DNA from: an uncultured Bacilli bacterium
GTDB lineage: Bacteria > Bacillota_I > Bacilli_A > RF39 > UBA660
Direction of reading: 5' to 3'
Assembly (NCBI GenBank): GCA_934101745.1
Contig: CAKOSD010000066.1
Coordinates: 1 to 6,218, forward strand
DNA: 6,218 nucleotides
In this document: one piece after another, positions 1-6,072 of the stretch
How positions within the stretch are numbered: position 1 is the first letter of the stretch
How the letters are laid out: every line of letters starts with the position of its first letter
The notes under the pieces: generated by a model
Databases searched by the model: none
Told to the model about the DNA's origin: nothing
The model's input: the letters and a program-made list of their open reading frames with translations, nothing else
Position numbers and translations under genes: made by a program

Positions 1-1
1 T

Positions 2-133
2 GATAATATGGAATGTTGTTTAAATGATGACGAAGCCGAAGAGACGGTACCAATTGAAGAATTATTAAGAAATAGTGGTAAAAAAATTGGCCGTGAGGTT
101 GAAGTAGTAAAGGTAGTTGGTGAAAATGTATAA
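2..133 (+). CDS. gatC: GatC, C-terminal part (Asp/Glu-tRNA amidotransferase subunit C)
   Basis: Only the last 43 codons are present; the gene begins before the window. GatC is the small subunit that wraps around GatA and stabilises the GatCAB complex, which converts misacylated Glu-tRNA(Gln) or Asp-tRNA(Asn) to Gln-tRNA or Asn-tRNA in the cytoplasm. The visible part has the usual GatC tail layout: an acidic stretch (LNDDEAEE), a short helix (IEELLRNSG), then a basic/valine-rich end (REVEVVKVVGE) where family members carry the 'VPKVVE'-like C-terminus. The stop TAA at 131-133 overlaps the gatA start by 8 bases, as expected for translational coupling in gatCAB. The identification rests mainly on position and the tail pattern, because GatC is short and poorly conserved. 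Confidence 0.85.
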   Translation, partial: DNMECCLNDDEAEETVPIEELLRNSGKKIGREVEVVKVVGENV

Positions 134-1586
134 TGAATTAGATATTGTAAAATTACATGAAATGCTAAAAAATGGCGAAATTACCTCCGAGGAATTAGTA
201 AAAGAATCATTAAAAAAATCTAAAGATATTGAAGAAAGATGTAATGCCTTTGCCCTTATCTTAAATGATGCAAAAGAAAGTGCAGTAACTGATAGTTTAC
301 TTAGTGGTATTCCTTATGGGATTAAGGATAACTATTCGACCAAAGATATTGAATCTTGTGCCTCAAGTAATACTTTAACTGGTTATGTTCCGTTCTTTGA
401 TGCTACGGTTATTGAAAAATTAAAGAATGCCGGAGCCGTTGCTACCAATAAAACCGCCATGGATGAGTTTGGAATGGGCGGAACTGGTACGACAGCGAAA
501 ACTGGTATCATTAGAAATCCTTGGGATACCAGAAGAATGTGTGCTGGCTCTTCAAGTGGATCAGCAGCGGCTGTTGCAGCCGGGGTTTATCCTTATGCTT
601 TAGGAAGCGATACCGGCGATTCTATTCGTAAACCTGCCGCTTATTGTGGAATAGTTGGCTATAAACCTACTTATGGAATGATTTCGAGATACGGTTTGTT
701 TCCATTTGCATCTAGTCTAGATCATTGTGGGGTTTTAACCAGAAATGTTACAGATGCGGCGATTGTAACTGATGTTATTAAAGGCCAAGATGAAAAAGAT
801 ATGACTTCTTGGAATAGCAGTAATATCAACTTGTATGCCAATTTAAAAGATGATTTAAAGACTAGAAAATTATGTTATGTAAAAGAAATTGTTTCTTTAG
901 ATAACTATGAAAATCCTAGTGAAGAATTAAAAAGTCATTTAAATAACTTTATGCAGGTTATTAATAATTTAAAAAATAGTGGTGTTAAAATCGAAGAAGT
1001 TAGCGTTGATAAAACGTTACTTGATGCAGTGGCTTCTTGCTATGTAGTAATTTCTTGTGCTGAGGCCACATCGAATATGTCTAATTTAACAGGAATTAAC
1101 TTTGGTCCAAGAGGATGTGCTAATAACATTTATGAAGCAATGAAAGACCACCGTACTAAGGGCTTTTCCCCATTAATTAAGCGAAGATTTGTTATTGGCT
1201 CTTATGTTTTACAAAGAGAAAACCAAGATAAATACTTTAATAATGCTAAACGTGTTCGCCGATTAATTGTTAATAAGTGGAAAGAATTATTTAAAAATTA
1301 TGATGCCGTTATTTTACCCGTTGGCAGTGGTCCCGCACCTTTCTTAGAAAAGTCGCAAAATACTTTAGCCGGTGGTTCTAAAATTTTAGAGGAACATTTA
1401 CAAATAGGAAACTTCGGAGGTTTCCCATCCATTACAATCCCTGATGGTTTTGTAAACGATTTACCAGTTGGTCTAAATATTACCGGAAATTGTTATGAAG
1501 ACCAAGCGGTTTTAAATATTGCTTACGGTATTGAAAAAACAATGAATTATAAAAATCAAATTGCCAAGGAGGTTTCTCATGAATAA
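126..1586 (+). CDS. gatA: GatA, glutamine amidase subunit of Glu/Asp-tRNA amidotransferase
   Basis: GatA (486 aa from ATG 126, a normal length) hydrolyses glutamine and passes the ammonia to GatB for transamidation of misacylated tRNA. It belongs to the amidase-signature family. The Ser-cisSer-Lys triad is visible as K67 (GIPYGIKDN), S142 (CAGSSSGSAAAV) and S166 (DTGDSIRKPA). The 75- and 24-residue spacings match the textbook GatA triad with a constant offset. The usual DTGGS motif reads DTGDS, with D165 before the nucleophile; I recall this variant from Mollicutes GatA. The KRR motif (352-354) before IGSY and the NFGGFPS segment (429-435) also fit. I chose ATG 126 over an in-frame TTG at 117 because it gives the family length and an 8-base overlap with gatC. 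The Shine-Dalgarno match is weak (AAAGG at 109-113), suggesting coupled translation. The 3' end overlaps gatB by 8 bases. Confidence 0.97.
   Translation: MYNELDIVKLHEMLKNGEITSEELVKESLKKSKDIEERCNAFALILNDAKESAVTDSLLSGIPYGIKDNYSTKDIESCASSNTLTGYVPFFDATVIEKLKNAGAVATNKTAMDEFGMGGTGTTAKTGIIRNPWDTRRMCAGSSSGSAAAVAAGVYPYALGSDTGDSIRKPAAYCGIVGYKPTYGMISRYGLFPFASSLDHCGVLTRNVTDAAIVTDVIKGQDEKDMTSWNSSNINLYANLKDDLKTRKLCYVKEIVSLDNYENPSEELKSHLNNFMQVINNLKNSGVKIEEVSVDKTLLDAVASCYVVISCAEATSNMSNLTGINFGPRGCANNIYEAMKDHRTKGFSPLIKRRFVIGSYVLQRENQDKYFNNAKRVRRLIVNKWKELFKNYDAVILPVGSGPAPFLEKSQNTLAGGSKILEEHLQIGNFGGFPSITIPDGFVNDLPVGLNITGNCYEDQAVLNIAYGIEKTMNYKNQIAKEVSHE
1566..1572 (+). promoter_or_regulatory. Ribosome binding site that fixes the gatB start
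   Basis: AAGGAGG, a full match to the anti-Shine-Dalgarno, lies inside the last codons of gatA and is followed after 6 bases by ATG 1579. It decides the start over an in-frame TTG at 1561, which would put the site inside the coding sequence. Confidence 0.9.
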
Positions 1587-3009
1587 TGATTTACAACTTG
1601 TAGTTGGTATTGAAATGCACTGCGAATTAAAAAGTCATGCTAAAGCCTTTTCCAAAGGTATAAATGGTTTTAGTGATACAGCAAATGTCTTTGTTTCTCC
1701 CGTTGATATGGCTTTTCCCGGCACTTTACCAATTGTTAATAAAAAATGTGTTGGTCATGCTATTAAAATGGCACATATCTTAAATTGCCAAATTGCGAAT
1801 GTTATGCAGTTTGACCGTAAAAACTATTATTATCCGGATTTACCTAAAGGTTATCAGATTACTCAATGTACTAACCCAGTAGGAGTAAATGGAAAATTAG
1901 AAATTCCCGTTGGCGAAAGTTCAATAGAGGTTTTAATTCATGATATCCATTTAGAAGAAGATTCAGCCAGTTTAGACCATTTTGATAAGATGACAACAAT
2001 TGATTATAATCGGGCTGGGGTGCCACTTTTAGAAATTGTTACTGAGCCTTGCTTTAACTCGTCTAAAGAAGTTATTGCCTTTCTAGAATATATTCGTGAT
2101 TGTTATCGTTACTGTGATATTTCCGAGGCCGATACGAAAAAAGGTCAAATCAGATGTGATGTTAATATCAATTTAAAAAAAGACGGTAAATATGTAACGC
2201 CAAGAGTTGAAGTTAAAAATGTTAATGGTTTTCAAAACATCGAGGCTGCTATTAAATATGAAGAAGAAAGACAAAGAGAGGCTTATTTAAATAATCGAGG
2301 CGAAGAGTTAGTACAGGAAACAAGAAGATTTGATGAAGACACTAATACGACTATAAGTATGCGTACTAAAGAAGATGCTATTGATTATAAGTACTTCTTA
2401 GATCCTAATATTCCTCCTTATAAACTAGAGAAAACTTGGATTGAAGAGTTAATTAAGGAGATACCTAAACTACCTTTAGAACGAAAAAAACATTATATGA
2501 ATGATTTAGGACTTAATGATTATGATGCTAGTATTTTAATCAAAGATAAAAATATTGCCGATTACTTTGAAAAATGTGTTATAATAGGTATAGATTCTAA
2601 GGTAGCTGCAAACTGGATAACAGTAAATATTGTTACTGAGTTAAATAAAACTGGAGAAAATATTAATGATTTCTTTATTACGCCAGAAATGTTAAAGCAA
2701 ATAACTGAGGCAATAAAAAATAATGTATTATCTAGTAAACAGGCGAAAGAAGTATTTGCGAAAGCCTTAGAAAATAAAAAAGAACCAAAAGAATTTATTT
2801 CAAAAGATAATGCCCAAATTTCTGATGAAGAAACATTAAGAGCCATGATTAAAGAAATAATTGCTAAAAATATTGAACAACAAGAGGCCTATTTAAATGG
2901 ACGTAGTAATTTATTTGATTATTTTGTGGGTCAAGTAATGAAGCAGACTAGGGGAAAAGCTAATCCGGTTATGACAAAACAAATTTTAAAAGAAGAATTA
3001 GAAAAATAA
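1579..3009 (+). CDS. gatB: GatB, tRNA-binding/transamidation subunit of Glu/Asp-tRNA amidotransferase
   Basis: GatB (476 aa, typical length) activates the misacylated Glu or Asp side chain with ATP and transfers ammonia supplied by GatA. The N-terminal catalytic cradle shows VVGIEMHCELK (8-18, with E12 and H14), FDRKNYYYPDLPKGYQITQ (78-96), HLEEDSA (124-130), YNRAGVPLLEIVTEP (143-157), QIRCDVNINL (190-199), EVKNVNGF (211-218) and MRTKEDAIDYKYFLDPNIPP (261-280). These are the family hallmarks, including the acidic and histidine positions used for metal and ATP binding. The helical middle domain and the C-terminal YqeY-like tRNA-binding domain follow (about 325-476), ending in the conserved GQVMKQTRGKANP segment (461-473). 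ATG 1579 overlaps the gatA stop (ATGAATAA) and has a strong ribosome site. No obvious terminator follows directly, so the next gene may be co-transcribed. Confidence 0.98.
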   Translation: MNNDLQLVVGIEMHCELKSHAKAFSKGINGFSDTANVFVSPVDMAFPGTLPIVNKKCVGHAIKMAHILNCQIANVMQFDRKNYYYPDLPKGYQITQCTNPVGVNGKLEIPVGESSIEVLIHDIHLEEDSASLDHFDKMTTIDYNRAGVPLLEIVTEPCFNSSKEVIAFLEYIRDCYRYCDISEADTKKGQIRCDVNINLKKDGKYVTPRVEVKNVNGFQNIEAAIKYEEERQREAYLNNRGEELVQETRRFDEDTNTTISMRTKEDAIDYKYFLDPNIPPYKLEKTWIEELIKEIPKLPLERKKHYMNDLGLNDYDASILIKDKNIADYFEKCVIIGIDSKVAANWITVNIVTELNKTGENINDFFITPEMLKQITEAIKNNVLSSKQAKEVFAKALENKKEPKEFISKDNAQISDEETLRAMIKEIIAKNIEQQEAYLNGRSNLFDYFVGQVMKQTRGKANPVMTKQILKEELEK

Positions 3010-3016
3010 ACAAAAT

Positions 3017-3058
3017 CGGGTATTAAAGAATAAATTACGGGTATAAGAAAATTAAGAC
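3017..3058 (+). repeat. Imperfect tandem repeat, two units of about 21 bases
   Basis: CGGGTAT occurs at 3017-3023 and again at 3038-3044, each followed by a similar A-rich tail (TTAAAGAATAAATTA and AAGAAAATTAAGAC). The units lie in the gap between gatB and the next gene. The 21-base spacing is two helical turns, so a protein-binding site is possible, but a chance local duplication is equally plausible. Confidence 0.45.
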
Positions 3059-3069
3059 TAGGAGGTCTT
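3054..3069 (+). promoter_or_regulatory. Small hairpin holding the ribosome binding site of the next gene
   Basis: AAGAC (3054-3058) is the exact reverse complement of GTCTT (3065-3069), with a 6-base loop TAGGAG. The ribosome binding site AGGAGG (3060-3065) therefore lies almost wholly in the loop, 6 bases before ATG 3072. It could tune translation. The stem is short and may be fortuitous. Confidence 0.35.
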
Positions 3070-3071
3070 TA

Positions 3072-3884
3072 ATGAAGAAGAAAGTAATGTATTTAAGCCT
3101 GCTTATTATAGTAGTCTTAGGTATAATTATAATCCCAATAAATATAAAGTTTAAAAAGTCAAAAGTTTATGAAAGTATGGTTGTCGTACCTAATATCGAT
3201 TCCTATAAAACATTAACTTTAGAAGATATTGCTACTAATCAAATTAATGAAAATATTGCTAAAAAGAAAGTTACTTATGAGTTCTATGCTAATATGTTTG
3301 GTATTGATTATGATACTTTAATTAACGAAATTCGTAATAATAATAAAACTGCTTTTAATGAATTAGATTTATTACAAACTGGTAATAAAAAAGTTTCTTT
3401 TGATGCTTCTTTGCTAGAATTTATTACTGATTTAGAAAGTAAGAAGAGTGAATTATTTAAAAGAGATTATGTTTATAAAAACTGTAGTAAAGACTATATT
3501 TATAATTTGATTGAGTATTTTGTCTCTTTAAATCCCAGTGTTGATGTTCAGACTGCCAAGGCTATTACTTGGATAGAAACTGGTAACTTAGGAGCCCAAA
3601 GTATGTTAAATAAAAATAATATCTTTGGCGGCATGAGTAATGGGCGTTTAACTGGCTATTCGTCTATTGAATATGGTGTTTACAAATATATTACCTTATT
3701 AAAAAATGGATACTTTGATCAAGGTTTACGCACCGTTGAACAAATTGGTTATAAATATAATCCTACTGTTATAAACGGAGTTAAAATGGCTAATCCAACT
3801 TGGGTTAGTAATGTTAATACGTATCGTAATAAATTTAGTAGTAATGTTACTATCGATTCAGTAGAAAAATTGCTAAATATATAA
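3072..3884 (+). CDS. Membrane-anchored glucosaminidase-like cell-wall hydrolase
   Basis: The predicted protein has 270 residues. A basic start (MKKK) and a hydrophobic segment (about 7-24) without a clear lipobox or signal-peptidase site suggest an N-terminal anchor, with the rest outside the cell. The C-terminal region (about 160-255) resembles the GH73/glucosaminidase fold that cuts glycan strands in peptidoglycan. It has AKAITWIETGNLG with the candidate catalytic acid E169, NNIFGGM (182-188) in place of the usual NLFGIK, a YSSIEYGVYKYITLL segment (196-210), and IGYKYNP plus WVSNVNTY near the end. The middle (about 45-155) is not a domain I recognise. ATG 3072 follows a strong ribosome site 62 bases after gatB, and a terminator follows the stop, so it may be the last gene of the gat transcript. 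Similar domains occur in autolysins and phage endolysins; nothing nearby suggests phage. The hydrolase family is fairly sure, the substrate is inferred. Confidence 0.75.
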   Translation: MKKKVMYLSLLIIVVLGIIIIPINIKFKKSKVYESMVVVPNIDSYKTLTLEDIATNQINENIAKKKVTYEFYANMFGIDYDTLINEIRNNNKTAFNELDLLQTGNKKVSFDASLLEFITDLESKKSELFKRDYVYKNCSKDYIYNLIEYFVSLNPSVDVQTAKAITWIETGNLGAQSMLNKNNIFGGMSNGRLTGYSSIEYGVYKYITLLKNGYFDQGLRTVEQIGYKYNPTVINGVKMANPTWVSNVNTYRNKFSSNVTIDSVEKLLNI

Positions 3885-3915
3885 AGGTTACTTAGGTAAT
3901 CTTTTTTGTTTTTTT
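3883..3915 (+). terminator. Intrinsic terminator after the glucosaminidase-like gene
   Basis: AGGTTAC (3885-3891) pairs with GTAATCT (3896-3902) as a 7-bp stem with one G-U pair and a TTAG loop. Two A-T pairs can extend it at the base. It is followed by a T-run broken by one G (3902-3915). It separates the gat/hydrolase unit from herA. Confidence 0.85.
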
Positions 3916-3966
3916 AGAAATAGGTAAAGAAGTTATATTTAATTTAAGAAAAATCAGAAAAAATAT

Positions 3967-3995
3967 TTAACTTTTTGAGGTCAAAATGGTATAAT
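3967..3995 (+). promoter_or_regulatory. Sigma-A-type promoter with extended -10 for the HerA-like gene
   Basis: TTAACT (3967-3972, four of six matches to TTGACA) is separated by 17 bases from a perfect TATAAT (3990-3995) preceded by TGG, an extended -10. Two A-tracts just upstream (3949-3953 and 3958-3963) could act as an UP element. Transcription should begin near 4002, leaving a leader of about 22 bases with GAGGAG at 4011-4016 as the ribosome site. Confidence 0.85.
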
Positions 3996-4023
3996 TTATC
4001 TATAAGAATAGAGGAGAATTAAG

Positions 4024-5787
4024 ATGTTTGGAAAAATTAAATATATAACTGAAGGCGAGGCTCATGTCGAGTCTTTAGTACAACCAGGTCAAGACGTTGA
4101 CTTAATGAACAATAATGTCGTTTTTGAGGCTGAAAACCAAAGAATTTTAGGTGAAGTTGAAGAAGTAAATAATGATATTATTAAGATAAGATTTTTAGGG
4201 GAATTTATTGGTGATAAATATGTTAGCGGTGTTATTAGAAAGCCCGTCTTATCATCAAATATCAGACAAATTAATGACGAAGAATTAAAAAGTCTAATGG
4301 GCTCTTATAGTGATAAAACTTTTATCTTAGGGCAATCAGCAATTTATAAAGGACATACGGTTTATGTCGATATCAACGATTTACTTTCAAATCACATGGC
4401 TATTTTTGGGAACTCTGGTTCCGGTAAATCTTGTGGGGTTTCGAGAATGGTTCAAAATTTATTTTCGAATCCTGATTTCATTGCTTATAATGCTAATATC
4501 TTTATTTTTGATGCTTATGGTGAATATAAAACCGCATTTTCAAAATTAAATGAATTAAACCCTAATTATAGTTATAAATTTATTACAACTAATCCAACTG
4601 ATCCAACCGATCAAAGATTAGCCTTACCAGTTCATTTATTAACTTTAGATGATATGACCTTACTTTTACAAGTATCTAGTCATACCCAGATTCCTATTAT
4701 TGAAAGAGCCTTAAAATTGGTTAAAGTCTTTGCTGATGTTTCTGATGAGGCAACAATGTATAAAAACCATTTAATTGCTAAGGCGTTACTGGCTATATTG
4801 TTTAGTAATGAAACTACTAAAGAAAAGAAAAACGAGGTTTTTCAAGTTATTCAGGTATGTCATACTAACGAGTTTAACTTTGATACGGATATTCCTGGCG
4901 TTGGTTATACGAGAAAATTTAGTGATTGCTTTGAAATAGATTCTCATGGTAATTTTGGAGAATCAGTATTAATTAATGAATACATTTTAAAATTTATTAA
5001 CGACGATTTAGAAGGTCGGATAATGACTAAACCAGTATATTATACCTTAAAAGACTTTGCTAGTGCTTTAGAATTTACTCTAATTAGTGAAGGTTTCTTA
5101 CATAATGAGGCTATTAGAGATGACGCTAGTATTTTAAAGGTAAGATTAAATTCTATTTTAAATAGTAATGTTGGTTCATATTTTAATTACCCTAATTACA
5201 TTACTTTAGAACAATATATTGCTTCTTTAGTAGCAACTCCTAATCGTAAAAAAGCCCAAATTATTAATATTAACTTAGAAGATATGGATGATACTTATGC
5301 TAAAGTTATTGTTAAAATCTATGCGCGTATGTTCTTTGAATTTGCTAAATCACGTACTCAAAGAGCAAGTATACCATTCCATTTATTCTTAGAAGAGGCT
5401 CACCGTTACGTTTCTAAAGATGCTGATACTTTCTTACTAGGTTATAATATTTTTGAACGTATTGCCAAAGAAGGCCGTAAATATGGAGTGTTACTTAACA
5501 TTATTTCTCAGCGTCCAGTGGAAATTAGTGATACTGTTATTTCGCAGTGTAGTAATTTCTTGATATTTAAAATGACCCATCCTAAAGATATTGAATATAT
5601 TAGAACCATGCTTCCTAATATTAGTCAAGATGTTATTGAAAAACAAAAAGTTTTACAACCTGGTAACTGTGTTGGGTTTGGAGGAGCCTTTAAATTACCA
5701 ATGATTATAAAATTAGAAATGCCAAATCCAATGCCATATTCAACTAACTGTAATGTTAATGAAAGATGGAAAATTCACGCTAATTAA
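4024..5787 (+). CDS. HerA/DUF87-family hexameric ATPase (FtsK-HerA superfamily)
   Basis: The 587-residue protein fits the HerA family of hexameric ATPases, which pump or unwind double-stranded DNA, in archaea together with the nuclease NurA. The N-terminal ~115 residues look beta-rich and match the HAS-barrel position. Walker A is GNSGSGKS (129-136). A conserved IFDAYGEY (161-168) follows the first strands. A long helical insertion (about 205-400) precedes Walker B, HLFLEEAH (453-460), with the catalytic acid pair E457/E458. The stretch ERIAKEGRKYGVLLNIISQRP (478-498) holds the arginine-finger/sensor region typical of HerA. There is no membrane segment. It is transcribed alone from its own promoter, with no nurA or SIR2, nuclease or other defence partner in view. 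A housekeeping DNA-repair or DNA-processing role is therefore more likely than a defence system, though its cellular function is unknown to me. Confidence 0.9.
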   Translation: MFGKIKYITEGEAHVESLVQPGQDVDLMNNNVVFEAENQRILGEVEEVNNDIIKIRFLGEFIGDKYVSGVIRKPVLSSNIRQINDEELKSLMGSYSDKTFILGQSAIYKGHTVYVDINDLLSNHMAIFGNSGSGKSCGVSRMVQNLFSNPDFIAYNANIFIFDAYGEYKTAFSKLNELNPNYSYKFITTNPTDPTDQRLALPVHLLTLDDMTLLLQVSSHTQIPIIERALKLVKVFADVSDEATMYKNHLIAKALLAILFSNETTKEKKNEVFQVIQVCHTNEFNFDTDIPGVGYTRKFSDCFEIDSHGNFGESVLINEYILKFINDDLEGRIMTKPVYYTLKDFASALEFTLISEGFLHNEAIRDDASILKVRLNSILNSNVGSYFNYPNYITLEQYIASLVATPNRKKAQIININLEDMDDTYAKVIVKIYARMFFEFAKSRTQRASIPFHLFLEEAHRYVSKDADTFLLGYNIFERIAKEGRKYGVLLNIISQRPVEISDTVISQCSNFLIFKMTHPKDIEYIRTMLPNISQDVIEKQKVLQPGNCVGFGGAFKLPMIIKLEMPNPMPYSTNCNVNERWKIHAN

Positions 5788-5803
5788 GATTAAAGTTATA
5801 AAA

Positions 5804-5848
5804 TTTTAGAATAAATTAGGGATATTTTGGAATATTTTGAGAACTTTT
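5804..5848. other. Helically phased T-tracts upstream of the 6S RNA promoter
   Basis: Short T-runs start at 5804, 5816, 5825, 5835 and 5845, about 10 bases apart. The last three are TTTT at exactly 10-base steps, two of them inside the repeated octamer ATATTTTG (5822-5829 and 5832-5839). Such phasing gives intrinsically bent DNA. It sits about 45 to 90 bases upstream of the predicted RNA start, where UP elements and upstream curvature act on strong stable-RNA promoters. It is suggestive only, because AT-rich intergenic DNA often contains T-runs. Confidence 0.4.
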
Positions 5849-5859
5849 AGGAAAAGGGC

Positions 5860-5888
5860 TTGCTTATAAAAGTATGATATGATAAACT
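5860..5888 (+). promoter_or_regulatory. Promoter of the 6S RNA gene
   Basis: TTGCTT (5860-5865) is followed after 17 bases by TAAACT (5883-5888, four of six matches to TATAAT), which predicts a start at about 5895, exactly where the RNA closing helix begins. An overlapping alternative -10 is the extended TGATATGAT (5875-5883), which would start about 4 bases earlier. The sequence alone does not say which is used. Confidence 0.65.
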
Positions 5889-5894
5889 TAAATT

Positions 5895-6069
5895 ACCAAA
5901 GGAAAATTGGTTTATTTACATAAAACCGAGTAAGTGATTATACGGGAATCTAATTAAATTGTGGTGTTGAAAACTAAGACTTTTGTACTTAGAATCCTAA
6001 AGCAATTTATGTGTATACCCACCTGCGATAAGCGGGCTTTTATCACAATAGACCAATCCTTTGGTTTTT
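5895..6069 (+). ncRNA. ssrS: 6S RNA
   Basis: 6S RNA mimics an open promoter and sequesters the housekeeping RNA polymerase holoenzyme, mainly in slow growth. The gene is about 171 nt plus a T-run, close to the family's 180-200 nt. Its ends form a long closing helix: ACCAAAGG and ATTGGT (within 5895-5911) pair with ACCAAT and CCTTTGGT (within 6052-6065). GTGAT (5934-5938) pairs with ATCAC (6042-6046). An open central bubble follows, with 5' side about 5939-5954 and 3' side about 6010-6041. The 3' side holds the small hairpin CCTGC-GATAA-GCGGG (6022-6036), as in known 6S RNAs. A terminal arm pairs TAAATTG (5955-5961) with CAATTTA (6003-6009), capped by CTAAG/CTTAG (5974-5978/5988-5992). The 5' bubble falls at RNA positions of about 45-60, near where product RNAs start in known 6S RNAs. 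The gene lies just upstream of tcdA; I recall the Bacillus subtilis 6S-1 gene lying beside yrvM (tcdA) and aspS. Confidence 0.85.
6050..6069 (+). terminator. Intrinsic terminator formed by the 3' end of the 6S RNA
   Basis: ACCAA (6052-6056) pairs with TTGGT (6061-6065) around a TCCT loop, extended by a G-U and an A-T pair at the base, and is followed by a T-run (6065-6069). The same bases also form the 3' strand of the 6S closing helix, so termination and mature folding share this sequence. Confidence 0.65.
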
Positions 6070-6072
6070 ATG

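Noticed and set aside
117..125. TTG at 117 as the gatA start, giving three extra residues
   Set aside because: ATG 126 gives the family length, overlaps gatC by 8 bases in the same way gatB overlaps gatA, and needs no rare start codon.
2562..2846. Antisense open frame of 94 codons inside gatB
   Set aside because: It lies wholly within a strongly conserved gatB and has no family resemblance that I recognise; it is a by-product of AT-rich codon use on the other strand.
4364..4549. Second open frame of 61 codons inside the HerA-like gene
   Set aside because: It overlaps the Walker A region of a well-supported gene in another frame and encodes a low-complexity hydrophobic peptide without a recognisable family.
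4024..5787. HerA-based antiphage defence system
   Set aside because: The neighbours are housekeeping genes and a 6S RNA, with no nuclease, SIR2 or other effector in view, so the claim is unsupported.
5775..5820. Terminator just after the HerA-like gene (CTAATT...AATTAG)
   Set aside because: The pairing is short, the loop is nearly 30 bases and no T-run follows. CTTTT/AAAAG at 5844-5856 also lacks a T-run, so no intrinsic terminator is supported here.
5895..6069. SRP RNA, tmRNA, RNase P RNA or a riboswitch in the intergenic gap
   Set aside because: I see no SRP GGAA/AGCAGG core, no tRNA-like ends with a tag frame, no RNase P conserved core, and no known aptamer pattern. The fold and the tcdA context fit 6S RNA better.
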